45,405 nt of DNA from an uncultured Bacteroidota bacterium (GTDB lineage Bacteria; Bacteroidota; Bacteroidia; Flavobacteriales; Flavobacteriaceae). Made by a program: the position numbers and the translations under genes. Positions 15,681-25,141 of this stretch are shown here, piece after piece. Below the pieces are notes generated by a model, which was not told the origin of the DNA, searched no databases, and worked only from the letters and a program-made list of their open reading frames with translations. How positions within the stretch are numbered: position 1 is the first letter of the stretch; each line of letters opens with the position of its first letter. Location: the NCBI GenBank assembly GCA_902595825.1, contig CACJRP010000011.1, positions 1-45,405 of the forward strand. Direction: 5' to 3'.

Positions 15681-16679
15681 TTGCTTATCAAAATTAAACT
15701 TCATTTATTAACTGTTCTAATATTTTTGGGGTGCACACCAGAATATGTGCCGACCCTAGATTCAAGTTCTGACCAATCTGAAATAATATCCCCAACCGGA
15801 GACCCAAATGGAAGAGTTGGAGAACTTGAAGCTTCGTTTTTATCTTCTAAAAGTAAGTTTACATTTTCTGAAAGCTCAATGAGTTCAAATACATTTAGTG
15901 TCTCATATGTTTCTACAGCCCAAAATTTTGACATTTTTAAATGGATTTTTGAAGGTGGGTATGTTAGTAATTCTGCCTCAAATACAACATCAAGTGGTAC
16001 GACAGTCGTTGAGGGAAATATCAATGACCCAAATACATCGAGTCAGATTGGAGTTTTGGTTGAATATCGTGAGGGATTTGGCAGATATGATGTAACTCAT
16101 GCAGTAGCTAACTCAGCAAGTTTCGATGTAAATACTAAATCCGATTACGTTACTTACGAGTATTTGGACAACCTCAAGGTCAAAAATTCATCTAATCCTA
16201 ATGGATGGTTAAATACTTCTGGGCTTTGGTTTAGCCCATCTGATACTTCAACCGCAACTTTTTCAGTGTGTGAAAATTCAATAGTAGGCTTTTATGACAA
16301 TGATGATTTTACGCTTGTGGATCCAATTGATATCTCGAAAGAATTTTCAAATTTTGGTAACAGTAAAAAAAATTTAGTATTTGAATATAAAATTGATTTC
16401 ATCGTACTACCCGCCATTTCAAACAATCTAAAAAGGATTTCCTTGGGTTATACGCCAAGTCTATCCTCAGCATCTAGCATTACTGTTGAGTCTGGTGAGT
16501 TATGGTCGAATTCTTCCAATGAATCAACTGACTTCAGACAGGTCGTTATTCCTCTTCCACTAATTTCAGATTTTAATTTAAGTTTCACAAAATATCCCTC
16601 TGTAATTAACGCTAACGGGAGGCAAGCTTATCCTTTTAATGTTTGCTTAAGAAATATAAAAATCGTTCCATCAGAATGA
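15681..16679 (+). CDS. Unrecognised secreted lipoprotein
   Basis: A 332-residue protein I do not recognise. A hydrophobic N-terminus ends in LIFLGC, a lipobox with Cys at about residue 18, so it should be a lipoprotein, possibly surface-exposed. The mature part is rich in Ser, Thr and Asn and has beta-strand-like segments (FRQVVIPLPLISDFNLSF), as in a jelly-roll or Ig-like carbohydrate-binding fold; the sequence alone does not prove this. Two cysteines are found in the C-terminal half. The start is TTG at 15681; the nearby ATG at 15676 is in another frame. It ends one base before the convergent sugar dehydratase gene and marks the border between housekeeping DNA and the polysaccharide locus. 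Confidence 0.75.
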   Translation: MLIKIKLHLLTVLIFLGCTPEYVPTLDSSSDQSEIISPTGDPNGRVGELEASFLSSKSKFTFSESSMSSNTFSVSYVSTAQNFDIFKWIFEGGYVSNSASNTTSSGTTVVEGNINDPNTSSQIGVLVEYREGFGRYDVTHAVANSASFDVNTKSDYVTYEYLDNLKVKNSSNPNGWLNTSGLWFSPSDTSTATFSVCENSIVGFYDNDDFTLVDPIDISKEFSNFGNSKKNLVFEYKIDFIVLPAISNNLKRISLGYTPSLSSASSITVESGELWSNSSNESTDFRQVVIPLPLISDFNLSFTKYPSVINANGRQAYPFNVCLRNIKIVPSE

Positions 16680-16680
16680 A

Positions 16681-18513
16681 TTATTTCAACATCTTGTAGT
16701 TTGGATTTGTTGACATAAATTCAGGAACAATTTTTTTTATAGAGGAAATCAAAGAATTTGTACTTTTTGAATTAGATGCATCTGTGATTAATTGCAATAT
16801 CTTTGTTTTTGTTATGTTATCAATTTTTTGTTTTTCAGCTATGAAAATTAATTTGTTATGAGACTTTATAAGGCTTTCTTGATCAGTCAATAATTCTTCA
16901 TAGAGCTTTTCACCTTCATTTAAACCACTAAATTCAATTTTAATATCTTCATTTTCAATTAGCCCCGATAATCTGATCATGTTAATTGCTAAATCTATTA
17001 TTTTCACTGGTTGGCCCATGTCAAAAACATATATTTCACCATGGTTCCCTGTTGCACCAGCCTCAAGCACAAGTTGGCATGCTTCGGTTATAGTCATAAA
17101 AAATCGAGTTACTTTTGGATGAGTGACTGTTATAGGTCCTCCTTTAGCTATCTGGTTTTGAAAAATAGGAACAACAGATCCATTTGAACCTAAAACGTTT
17201 CCAAACCTTGTTGTTATAATTTTTGTCTTATTTTCTGATGAAAGAGCAGATACATACATCTCGGCAACTCGTTTGGTTGCTCCCATTACATTGGAGGGAT
17301 TTACAGCCTTATCAGTTGAAATAAAAACAAAAGTAGAAACTTTTTCTTTTATTGCGGTATCAATAACATTTTTAGTCCCCAATATATTATTTAATATTGT
17401 AGCTTGAGGCATGTTCTCAGTCATGTATACGTGTTTGTAGGCAGCTGCGTGAAACACAACATCAATTTTGAATCTAGAAAAACAAAACTCGACTGAATTT
17501 AAATCTGTCACACTCTTCAATAGATAACGAAAAATTGTTTTAGTTTTTTTATTTTCGAGTTCTTTTTTGATTTTAAAGAGAGAATTTTCATTATTGTCGA
17601 ATAGTATTATTTCTTTTGGACTAAAATTTAGAAGTTGTCTGACAATCTCACTTCCAATTGAGCCAGCTGCACCGGTAACTAGGACGGTTTTTTTAAAATA
17701 TAGTTTCTTGTTTTTGTCAAGATCAATATTTATTTGATCTCTTTTTAACAGATCTTCAATTTTAAAGGGTGACAAATTATTAATTGCTCCCTTATTAATT
17801 GCAAGATTATCCATTGATGGAACCTTGAAAATTTTTACTTTTTTATTCTTAAAAAAATTAAATAGAGTATTTTTATTTTTTTGGCTAAGCTTATTTGTTG
17901 TTATGATTATTTGGTTTACCCCTCTCCCTTTATTGCTAGTCTTTTGAAGTTTATTATTTAAACTTTGTACAGGCAATCCTTCAATTGTTCTTCCAATTTT
18001 AGATTTATCATCATCCAAAAAACCAACCACCTTTATTGAGTTGCTATCATCAAGAGCTCTTTTAACTCTAAGTCCATTTGTACCTGCTCCATAAAGTAGC
18101 GTGTTCAACCGCATATCATCTTTTATAGTTCTGTTATATATAATTTTGATGACTAGTCTATAAAAAACCAATAAAGACAAACTGAAATAAAAGAGCAACA
18201 ATAAGTAATTGTAATGAGCCCGAGTATCTGCTCCTATATATACAGAGTAACCAACAATCGATAATAAAAGACCAAAACTTAATTTACTTATGTCTATAAA
18301 TGTCGTGAACCTGAGGAACATGCTGTATCCTCTAAATAAAATAATACATAGAAGAGAGAAAAATAAAAAAATTATTTTATCATGTAAACCCCTTACAACT
18401 ATGATAGAGCCATTTAAAAAAAGGAGTAATTCCATAGCAATTGTTAGACAAAATATGTCCATAACAAAAGCATATTTTTTTGAATAATGTTTTTTGAAAA
18501 TTTTTTGAAACAT
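16681..18513 (-). CDS. Membrane UDP-HexNAc 4,6-dehydratase (PglF/WbpM/CapD family)
   Basis: A 610-residue two-part protein: about four transmembrane segments (residues 15-125), a CoA-binding-like Rossmann unit (LLYGAGTNG, 139-147) and a C-terminal SDR dehydratase with GAAGSIG at 281-287. The catalytic region reads TDKA (400-403) and MGATK (410-414), where a Met replaces the Tyr of ordinary SDRs, as in the WbpM/PglF class. It should convert UDP-GlcNAc to the 4-keto-6-deoxy sugar at the inner membrane. It is the last gene of a run with an aminotransferase, an acetyltransferase and a PglC-like transferase, sharing the TAATG stop-start with the aminotransferase gene. Some relatives instead make FucNAc precursors, but the neighbours favour the bacillosamine-type route. 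Confidence 0.92.
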   Translation of the reverse strand: MFQKIFKKHYSKKYAFVMDIFCLTIAMELLLFLNGSIIVVRGLHDKIIFLFFSLLCIILFRGYSMFLRFTTFIDISKLSFGLLLSIVGYSVYIGADTRAHYNYLLLLFYFSLSLLVFYRLVIKIIYNRTIKDDMRLNTLLYGAGTNGLRVKRALDDSNSIKVVGFLDDDKSKIGRTIEGLPVQSLNNKLQKTSNKGRGVNQIIITTNKLSQKNKNTLFNFFKNKKVKIFKVPSMDNLAINKGAINNLSPFKIEDLLKRDQINIDLDKNKKLYFKKTVLVTGAAGSIGSEIVRQLLNFSPKEIILFDNNENSLFKIKKELENKKTKTIFRYLLKSVTDLNSVEFCFSRFKIDVVFHAAAYKHVYMTENMPQATILNNILGTKNVIDTAIKEKVSTFVFISTDKAVNPSNVMGATKRVAEMYVSALSSENKTKIITTRFGNVLGSNGSVVPIFQNQIAKGGPITVTHPKVTRFFMTITEACQLVLEAGATGNHGEIYVFDMGQPVKIIDLAINMIRLSGLIENEDIKIEFSGLNEGEKLYEELLTDQESLIKSHNKLIFIAEKQKIDNITKTKILQLITDASNSKSTNSLISSIKKIVPEFMSTNPNYKMLK

Positions 18514-19649
18514 TACTTTATAGAAAAAATTTTGGTTAGTTTACGTTTTATTCTTTTTTTATCGTATTCATCAATACTACTTCCTGAGGGAAGACATATT
18601 CCATTTTGAAATAATAAATCTGATACCCCCGATCCATAAAATGAATTATTTTTGAATATTGGTTGCATATGCATTGGCTTCCATAAACGTCTGGTTTCTA
18701 TTTTATCTTCTTCGAATTCAGAAATTAATTGATCAACTGAAATACCACATGCTTTTTTATCAATTAGCATACATGTTAGCCACCTATTAGAATAGTAACC
18801 CTTAGGTTCATTTAAAAAAGTTATTCCTCTTGTGTTTTTAAGGAGTTCATAATAGAACATGTAATTTTTTCTTCTTTTAATAACTCTGTCATTTAAAATT
18901 TTAAGTTGGGCATCACCAATAGATGCTAAAATATTTGAAAGCTTGTAATTATAACCTATTTTTTTGTGCTCATAAAAAGGTTTATTTTCTTTGGCCTGAG
19001 TAGACAAAAAGTTGGCTTGGTTAATATCGTTTAAGCTATTCGATAATAAAGCACCTCCTCCTGAAGTTGTTATTATTTTATTTCCATTAAAACTTAATAT
19101 ACTTAATCTTCCAAACGAACCGCATGGTTTATTATTTAATTTTGACCCCAATGCCTCAGCAGCATCTTCAATCACTGCAACTTTAAACTCAGTTGCTATA
19201 GAAAGTATTTCATCCATTTTTGCTGGCATACCATACAAATGAACGACGATAATAGCTTTGGGGGTTATTTTTCTTTTTCTACAATCTTCCAACGCATCTC
19301 TTAGTGAATTGGGACACATATTCCATGTTTCAGTTTCTGAATCTATGAAAATAAGGTTTGCTTTTTCATAAATTACAGGGTTACAGCTTCCTATAAATGT
19401 AAAAGACTGGCATAAAACAGTATCTCCTTCAGATATTCCTAGTGTTTTAATTGCTAAGTGAATCGCTGCAGTCCCTGATTGAACTGCACACGCAGTCTTT
19501 CTATGACAATATTTTGCAATATTTTTTTCAAATTGGTCAATGAAAGGCCCCGTAGTAGATATCCAATTGCTAGAAAATGCAACAGAAACATTTTTGGCTT
19601 CTTCTTTACCAAGATGAGGTGGAGATAAGAAAATCCTATTTCTTTTCAT
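18513..19649 (-). CDS. PLP aminotransferase, DegT/DnrJ/EryC1/StrS family (PglE type)
   Basis: From ATG 19649 the protein is 378 residues, the usual length. It starts with 'RIFLSPPHLGKEEAKNV', has the 'ALGS' turn after Asp162 (EDAAEALG) and the PLP lysine Lys191 in SFNGNKIITTSGGG. It should add the 4-amino group to the UDP-4-keto-6-deoxy sugar from the neighbouring dehydratase, using glutamate as donor. A longer frame reaches 19691, but those extra residues overlap the acetyltransferase gene and lack family similarity. With the chosen start the overlap is 14 bases. Confidence 0.92.
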   Translation of the reverse strand: MKRNRIFLSPPHLGKEEAKNVSVAFSSNWISTTGPFIDQFEKNIAKYCHRKTACAVQSGTAAIHLAIKTLGISEGDTVLCQSFTFIGSCNPVIYEKANLIFIDSETETWNMCPNSLRDALEDCRKRKITPKAIIVVHLYGMPAKMDEILSIATEFKVAVIEDAAEALGSKLNNKPCGSFGRLSILSFNGNKIITTSGGGALLSNSLNDINQANFLSTQAKENKPFYEHKKIGYNYKLSNILASIGDAQLKILNDRVIKRRKNYMFYYELLKNTRGITFLNEPKGYYSNRWLTCMLIDKKACGISVDQLISEFEEDKIETRRLWKPMHMQPIFKNNSFYGSGVSDLLFQNGICLPSGSSIDEYDKKRIKRKLTKIFSIK

Positions 19650-20253
19650 CATCAATGATTTTAGCAGGAATTCCATAAACTTTTGTTTCATCAGGAATAT
19701 CTTTATTTACTAGCGATCCTGCACCAATAATTACATTTTTTCCAACCTTAACATTCGGAAGTATAGTTGTACCTGCTCCAACCAAGGTAGATTTTCCAAT
19801 AGAAACTCCTCCACAAATTGTTACTCCAGGAGCAATATGAACAAAATCGTTTACTTTACAATCGTGATCTATTGAGCAGTTTGTATTAATAATACAATGT
19901 TTGCCAATTATTGTGCCCACGTTAATGGTTGAAGATGTTATAATCTGCGAACCTTTTCCAATTAATACATCTTTATTAATTTTTGTATCAGGATCAATTA
20001 TTGTTCCAATTGGATGTTGGATAGTTTGACTTACTTTTTCTCTAGTTTTGTTATCACCAATTGCAATTACTAATTTACATTTTGAATCAATTTGAGTTTT
20101 ATAATTCCCCAAAAAAGATATTTTTTTAATTGTTTTAATTTTATTGTTTGTGTCAAAAATACCCACAACTTGTACTCCCATTTTTTCAAGGATAGATATG
20201 ATAACTCTTGAATGTGAGCCACCACCATAAATTAAATAATTAGTTTTCTCCAT
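19636..20253 (-). CDS. Sugar O/N-acetyltransferase with left-handed beta-helix (PglD/NeuD type)
   Basis: A 205-residue protein. An N-terminal Rossmann-like domain begins 'YLIYGGGSHSRVIISIL' and binds the sugar nucleotide. The C-terminal half (about 90-200) is hexapeptide repeats of the LbH fold, with 'INTNCSIDHDCKVNDFVHIAPGV' holding the catalytic His pair. The family includes PglD, which N-acetylates the 4-amino group of UDP-4-amino sugars, and NeuD, which acetylates sialic acids. The order transferase-acetyltransferase-aminotransferase-dehydratase points to the PglD role. Both neighbouring genes overlap it by about 14 bases. Confidence 0.9.
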   Translation of the reverse strand: MEKTNYLIYGGGSHSRVIISILEKMGVQVVGIFDTNNKIKTIKKISFLGNYKTQIDSKCKLVIAIGDNKTREKVSQTIQHPIGTIIDPDTKINKDVLIGKGSQIITSSTINVGTIIGKHCIINTNCSIDHDCKVNDFVHIAPGVTICGGVSIGKSTLVGAGTTILPNVKVGKNVIIGAGSLVNKDIPDETKVYGIPAKIIDDEKK

Positions 20254-20848
20254 TAAATTTTTCCATTGTTAAATTTATATCAGAATTTATACCCGTAGCT
20301 GTGAAAACATTTTTAAATGTTAAGATTAATATTTTTAAATCTAAAAAAAAACTCTGATTTTCAACATAATATAAATCAAGTTTAAATTTTTCTTTCCAAG
20401 AAATTGAATTTCGACCGCTCACTTGAGCATACCCGGAAATACCAGGTATAACGTCATGCCTTTTCATTTCTTTAGAACTATACAACGGAAGATATTCTAA
20501 AAGTAATGGTCTTGGTCCAATAAAACTCATTTCTCCTTTTAAAATATTAACTAGCTGAGGTAATTCGTCAATTGATAACATTCTAATAATTTTTCCAAAA
20601 AAGGTCAGTCTATTATTATCTGAAACTAATTTACCTTTATTGTCAAATATGGTTTTCATGGTTTTAAACTTATATAAGCTAAAAACTTTTCCTTTAAACC
20701 CAGGCCTTTTTTGTATAAAAAAAGGACTTTCGTTTAAATCGATAAGTAAAATGACGAAAACCAATAATATAAATGGTAAGATCAATATTAATATTAGAAA
20801 TGAAAATGAAAAGTCAAAAAGGTATTTTAAAGAACTGTATTTGAACAT
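20240..20848 (-). CDS. Initiating phosphoglycosyl transferase (PglC-like)
   Basis: A 202-residue monotopic sugar-phosphate transferase. An N-terminal membrane segment (about 9-32) is followed by 'SLYKFKTMK', the catalytic Asp-Glu pair in SIDELPQL, and KGEMSFIGPRPLL. It should move a C6-deoxy sugar phosphate from its UDP donor to undecaprenyl phosphate at the inner membrane, the first step of O-antigen or glycan assembly. Its small size, without the WbaP N-terminal helices, matches PglC. The donor is likely the diacetamido-trideoxyhexose made by the three following genes. A -7-like element lies at 20867-20874. Confidence 0.93.
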   Translation of the reverse strand: MFKYSSLKYLFDFSFSFLILILILPFILLVFVILLIDLNESPFFIQKRPGFKGKVFSLYKFKTMKTIFDNKGKLVSDNNRLTFFGKIIRMLSIDELPQLVNILKGEMSFIGPRPLLLEYLPLYSSKEMKRHDVIPGISGYAQVSGRNSISWKEKFKLDLYYVENQSFFLDLKILILTFKNVFTATGINSDINLTMEKFNGEN

Positions 20849-20866
20849 TTACTGTTAGAATTCATT

Positions 20867-20874
20867 CAAATTTA
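20867..20874 (-). promoter_or_regulatory. Possible promoter of the pgl-type operon, -7 element
   Basis: TAAATTTG on the minus strand matches TAnnTTTG and ends 18 bases before the ATG at 20848. No TTG is seen at -33. Confidence 0.35.
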
Positions 20875-20934
20875 GAAAATTATTAGGTTAAATAAGGAGA
20901 TGTGTTTTTATATTTAAAAAGTTTAAAACAATAA

Positions 20935-21873
20935 ATGAAAGGAATAGCTGTAGGGATAACTGGTGGGTCAGGATTAGTGGGGTCAAAACTATGTGAAGAA
21001 CTTCTTAAGGATGGATATATTCTCCATGTGCTAACTCGCAATCCAAATAATTTTAAAAAAAATGATAGAATAAAAGCTTTTAAAATTAATTTGATAAATC
21101 CAGATATAAAAAAAATAACACGTTTTATAAATGGGATAAAGTTTCTTTTCCATTTAGCTTCCGAATTAAATGATGAATCAAAAATGATGAAAATCAATTA
21201 TCATGGGACAAAGATTCTTGTCGATAGTTTAAAAAATAGGAATATACCTATTATTTACTTGTCAAGTATTGGTATTTTTGATTTTACTAAATCGACGCAG
21301 ATTATTGAAAACAGCTACAAAAAACAATTAAATGTTTATGAAAAAACAAAATTTTTAAGTGAACAATACATTTTTAAATCTCAAAGGGAGGACAATTTAA
21401 AATTTATTATTATTAGACCTTCTATAATCTTAGATGTTAAAATGAAATCCAAAATAATAGATTATCTTATTTTAATAACTAGATTAGGAATAAAAATAAA
21501 GTTTTCAAAAAAAATTATAGCTAATTTTATTTTACTGGATGATGTTGTAAAAATAATTTTGAGAATATTTGAAAGGAAAAAAGCTTTATGTGAATGTTAT
21601 AACATTTCTTCAGATGTATTATTGAATGAATTTTTATTAAAGACGAATAATGCTATTAAAACAAAAACATACATAAATATACCCCTTAATTTTTTCATTA
21701 TTTTAATTGACCTAAGCAGATTTTTTAAATTGTTAAAAAAAAATAACGAAATAAAAAGGTTTTTTATTAATACATGTAAAATCTCGTGTCAAAAAATTGA
21801 ATCATTAATCGGAGAGAAACTTAGTTCAGATTATTTTAAGTTTTTAAACGATTATATTAACAAAAGGAGATGA
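20935..21873 (+). CDS. NAD-dependent epimerase/dehydratase (extended SDR)
   Basis: A 312-residue short-chain dehydrogenase. The NAD-binding GITGGSGLVGSKL motif is at residues 8-20, and the Tyr-Lys pair appears as NVYEKTKFLSEQ (Y-x-x-x-K), with 'YLSSIGIF' supplying the Ser. It should act on a nucleotide sugar or on a lipid-linked sugar (PF01370 type). Many such genes beside a GT4 and a PglC-like gene reduce the 4-keto group of a UDP-4-keto-6-deoxy sugar or epimerise it, but the substrate cannot be fixed here. Its stop overlaps the GT4 start as ATGA, so the two are coupled. It is divergent from the pgl-type operon. Confidence 0.83.
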   Translation: MKGIAVGITGGSGLVGSKLCEELLKDGYILHVLTRNPNNFKKNDRIKAFKINLINPDIKKITRFINGIKFLFHLASELNDESKMMKINYHGTKILVDSLKNRNIPIIYLSSIGIFDFTKSTQIIENSYKKQLNVYEKTKFLSEQYIFKSQREDNLKFIIIRPSIILDVKMKSKIIDYLILITRLGIKIKFSKKIIANFILLDDVVKIILRIFERKKALCECYNISSDVLLNEFLLKTNNAIKTKTYINIPLNFFIILIDLSRFFKLLKKNNEIKRFFINTCKISCQKIESLIGEKLSSDYFKFLNDYINKRR

Positions 21874-22985
21874 AAAAAATATGTTTCATTGTTTCAAGCC
21901 CATTGACAGCGTCTACTTTCTTGAATGGGCCAATAAATAAACTTTCTAAATTATATGAGATTTATTTAATTGTCAATTTAAATAATAAGCATAAAGAATT
22001 GGTTGATAAACTTAATGTTAAAAAAGTTTTTCATTTTGAAATTATAAGAAAAGTAAATGTTTTTAAAGACATTATGTGTTTAATAAAGGTTATTGATTTT
22101 TTCAGAAAAAATAAATTTCATGCGATCCACAGTGTCTCCCCAAAAGCTGGATTAATTGCTATGTTAGGTGGTTATATTTCAGGGATAAAAATAAGGATTC
22201 ATACTTTTACTGGCCAAGTTTGGGTTACTAAAAAAGGGGTAATCAGAAAGACTCTGAAATTTGTGGATAAATTAATTTCTAAACTTTCGACTTTAGTCTT
22301 AACAGACGGAAAATCCCAACTTGATTTTTTAATTAAAAATAAAATTGTGGATGAAAAAGCAAAGGTTTTGGGTAAAGGATCGATTTCTGGGGTGTCTCTT
22401 AAAAAATTTAATGCTGATGATAAAGTAAGAGAGAAATTAAGAGCAAAATTTAACATTAATCAAAATCAATGGGTTTTTATGTACTTAGGTCGACTTAAAA
22501 AAGATAAAGGCGTTTTAGATTTAATTGAAGCTTTTCTCAAAATCAAAAAAGAAAAAAATACAATGCTATTTTTAGTTGGTGATGATGAGGAGAATTTGAA
22601 AAAAAACTACAACTCTTATCCAAGAATCACTTTCTTACCACACAATAACAAACCAGAAAATATAATTCAAATATGCGATACATTCTGTCTTCCAAGTTAT
22701 CGCGAAGGGTTTGGATTATCTGTAATTGAGGCATCCTCTTTAAAAAAACCCATAATTTCAAGCAATACATATGGCCTTAAAGACACTGTAATTAATAAAA
22801 AAACTGGATTGGTTTTTCAAGTTGGTGATATCGAAAAATTGAATGATCATTTAATTTATGCAATTAATAATAAGAAAAGAATGAAAGAGATGGGATATAA
22901 TGGGAGAGATTATGTTGAAGAAAATTTTTCAGAAGAAAAAATTTTAGTTGAATGGGAGAGATTTTACATGGAGAATGTGAATTAA
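21870..22985 (+). CDS. Glycosyltransferase family 4
   Basis: A 371-residue retaining glycosyltransferase of the GT-B fold. The N-terminal half has 'HSVSPKAGLIAMLGGYIS' and 'HTFTGQVW', the acceptor-side pattern of transferases that follow PglC-type enzymes. The donor half has 'VFMYLGRLKKDKGVLDLIEAF' and the E-x7-E motif in YREGFGLSVIEASS. It should add the second sugar to a lipid-linked diNAcBac- or QuiNAc-type sugar on the cytoplasmic face. The PglA-like reading rests on context and on this N-terminal pattern. It converges on the dehydrogenase gene with a 5-base gap. Confidence 0.9.
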   Translation: MKKICFIVSSPLTASTFLNGPINKLSKLYEIYLIVNLNNKHKELVDKLNVKKVFHFEIIRKVNVFKDIMCLIKVIDFFRKNKFHAIHSVSPKAGLIAMLGGYISGIKIRIHTFTGQVWVTKKGVIRKTLKFVDKLISKLSTLVLTDGKSQLDFLIKNKIVDEKAKVLGKGSISGVSLKKFNADDKVREKLRAKFNINQNQWVFMYLGRLKKDKGVLDLIEAFLKIKKEKNTMLFLVGDDEENLKKNYNSYPRITFLPHNNKPENIIQICDTFCLPSYREGFGLSVIEASSLKKPIISSNTYGLKDTVINKKTGLVFQVGDIEKLNDHLIYAINNKKRMKEMGYNGRDYVEENFSEEKILVEWERFYMENVN

Positions 22986-22990
22986 AGTGA

Positions 22991-24241
22991 TTATAGTCTA
23001 TAAATCTTTGGATGCCTTTTATAAAAAGATTTGATATCATATACAAAACCTTTTTTAGTGATTAATGTTATTGGATTAATTTTTGAAAAAATGTCATGCG
23101 CAACAGAAAGAATAATTATATCAAATTTCATTTTTTTATTAATTTCTGTGCTAATTGTTGTGTTTTGTGTTTTATTGTGTGCTTCTGCGATTGGATCATA
23201 AATTTCCACGTAATTAAAAATTAAGGACAACTTTTTGAATAAATCTATTGATTTTGAATTTCTGATGTCTTTTACATTCTCTTTAAATGAAGCCCCTAAT
23301 ATTAATACTGAACAACTCCTAGGATATAAACCATGTTGTTTTGCCTTATATTTTACAAATTCGCAAATTTTCCCTGGCATTTTTTCATTTAACTTTCTGG
23401 CACTTGAAATAATCTCTGGTTTAAAACCATGAGATTTAGATTTATGGACCAAATAATAGGGGTCTACTCCAATGCAGTGACCTCCTACAAGTCCTGGTTG
23501 ATATTTATTGAAATTCCATTTAGTTGATGCTGCATTTAAGACCTCATTAGTATCGATATTCAGATTATTAAACACTATTGCAAGTTCGTTTATAAGCGCA
23601 ATATTTACATCACGTTGAATGTTCTCTGTAATTTTGCAGGCTTCAGCTACTTTAATTGAGGATACTTTATAAATTTTCGATGACAAAACTGACTTATAAA
23701 GAGAATATAATTTATCTAATGTTTTATTATTAGAACCAGAAATAATTTTTGAAACATTGTCTATTCGATTTTTATTATCTCCTACATTTATTCTTTCGGG
23801 ACTGTATCCAACAAAGAAATCCTTGTTGGATTTAAAACCAGATATTTTTTCAAGAATAGGTACACAGAACTCTTCAGTAGCCCCCGGATAAACTGTTGAT
23901 TCATATACGACAATATCTTTTGGAGATAGAAGTCTAGCCGCCAACTTAGAAGCTTTTGAAATATATCTTAAATCTGGAGTTTTGTTTTTAAAAATTGGAG
24001 TTGGTACTGTGATTATGTAAATATTACATTTTTTTAATTGAGCTTCAGAAAAAGTAAATAAAAGGTTTTTACTATTAAGTTTTCCTTTCTTAATTTGCTT
24101 ATTTCTGTCATGACCTTTTTTTAATTCATTTATCCTTGATTTGTTTGTATCAAATGCAACTACCTGATATTTTTTACAAAAAAAGACTGCCAGAGGAAGT
24201 CCAACATAACCTATACCTAAAATCCCTATTTTATCTTCCAT
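22991..24241 (-). CDS. UDP-N-acetylhexosamine 6-dehydrogenase (TviB/WbpO/WbpA type)
   Basis: A 416-residue nucleotide-sugar dehydrogenase. It has the NAD-binding GILGIGYVGLPLA, the 'ENIQRDVNIALINELA' helix of the HexNAc-uronate branch (not the UDP-glucose branch) and the catalytic Cys in GLVGGHCIGVDPYY. It oxidises C6 of UDP-GlcNAc or UDP-GalNAc to the uronic acid by two NAD-dependent steps. It closes the ten-gene minus-strand operon, and its start overlaps the GT2 stop by 11 bases. The epimerase on the opposite strand could serve as its partner, but this is not shown by gene order. Confidence 0.93.
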   Translation of the reverse strand: MEDKIGILGIGYVGLPLAVFFCKKYQVVAFDTNKSRINELKKGHDRNKQIKKGKLNSKNLLFTFSEAQLKKCNIYIITVPTPIFKNKTPDLRYISKASKLAARLLSPKDIVVYESTVYPGATEEFCVPILEKISGFKSNKDFFVGYSPERINVGDNKNRIDNVSKIISGSNNKTLDKLYSLYKSVLSSKIYKVSSIKVAEACKITENIQRDVNIALINELAIVFNNLNIDTNEVLNAASTKWNFNKYQPGLVGGHCIGVDPYYLVHKSKSHGFKPEIISSARKLNEKMPGKICEFVKYKAKQHGLYPRSCSVLILGASFKENVKDIRNSKSIDLFKKLSLIFNYVEIYDPIAEAHNKTQNTTISTEINKKMKFDIIILSVAHDIFSKINPITLITKKGFVYDIKSFYKRHPKIYRL

Positions 24242-25139
24242 CTGCCTTTATTTTGTAATTAAATCCGTCTTTGAAACCCAAAATAAAGCTTTTAATTTCT
24301 CCGATATTAAAGTTTAATATAGACTTTAAAAATACTTTTGCCATAAGTGAGAAAAGAAGTAACATTAAATCCAATCCAAAATAACTAATCTCCCTATTTT
24401 TTTTATAAATAACAATTATTTCAAACACATTCATTTTAGTTAACTTAAAAACCGCTTTTCTATTTATTTCAGAATGGAAATGTTTAAGTTTTGCATCTGG
24501 TATAATATACATCCCATTTGGAAATTTTTTATTTATTCTAATCGAAAATTCCTTGTCTTCATAAGAATGAAAATGGTTTTTTATGTCAAAACTGACTTCT
24601 TTAAAAACATCTTTTCTCCATGAGGACAAACCTCCACTAAGAGTGTTCACCAAGTGAGGTTCGAGGTTATTTTTATTTATGGAATTTACTACCTCATATC
24701 TATTGTCACTAAAAATGCCTTTATGTGTTATTTTAAAAAAAAGTCTTTGTAAAAAATTTTTTTTAGGCATGTTCAATATGATTCCGTTAGCTCCAACAAT
24801 TTTAGGATTATTTTCGAATGCAAAATCAACTTTCTCTAAATAATCTGGTTGAAGAACTATATCATCATCAAAGAAGGATATTATTTCATACTTACAATAA
24901 TTGAGAGAATAAAATTTTGCTTCTACCAAACCTTTGATTTTGTCATTACAGAGATAATTAAACTCTACTTTTTTATTTTTTAAAACGGTCTTGAGTTCAT
25001 TCTTTATAATTTTATCCTGGCTACTCTGGTCAATAATTATAATCTGCTCAGGTAACTTAGATTGAATCAACAATGAAGCAAATATTTTTCTGAGTTCCTT
25101 GGGTCTGTTTTTAGTTGGAATTACAATCGAAAATCTCAT
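24231..25139 (-). CDS. Glycosyltransferase family 2
   Basis: A 302-residue GT-A-fold transferase. The start 'FSIVIPTKNRPKELRKIF' and the metal-binding DDD in 'ISFFDDDIVLQPDYL' are the family signature. The later 'HSYEDKEFSIRI' segment supplies the catalytic-base Glu-Asp pattern. A hydrophobic stretch near residues 250-275 may anchor it to the membrane. It is third from the end of the transcribed order, after an unassigned transferase-like gene, 2 bases away. Donor and acceptor cannot be told. Confidence 0.9.
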   Translation of the reverse strand: MRFSIVIPTKNRPKELRKIFASLLIQSKLPEQIIIIDQSSQDKIIKNELKTVLKNKKVEFNYLCNDKIKGLVEAKFYSLNYCKYEIISFFDDDIVLQPDYLEKVDFAFENNPKIVGANGIILNMPKKNFLQRLFFKITHKGIFSDNRYEVVNSINKNNLEPHLVNTLSGGLSSWRKDVFKEVSFDIKNHFHSYEDKEFSIRINKKFPNGMYIIPDAKLKHFHSEINRKAVFKLTKMNVFEIIVIYKKNREISYFGLDLMLLLFSLMAKVFLKSILNFNIGEIKSFILGFKDGFNYKIKADGR

Positions 25140-25141
25140 TT

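Noticed and set aside
15676-15698. ATG at 15676 as start of the lipoprotein
   Set aside because: It is out of frame and quickly stops; the in-frame TTG at 15681 gives the signal peptide and lipobox.
19650-19691. Longer start of the aminotransferase (19691)
   Set aside because: It adds residues outside the fold that are within the acetyltransferase gene; ATG 19649 leaves a normal 378-residue protein.
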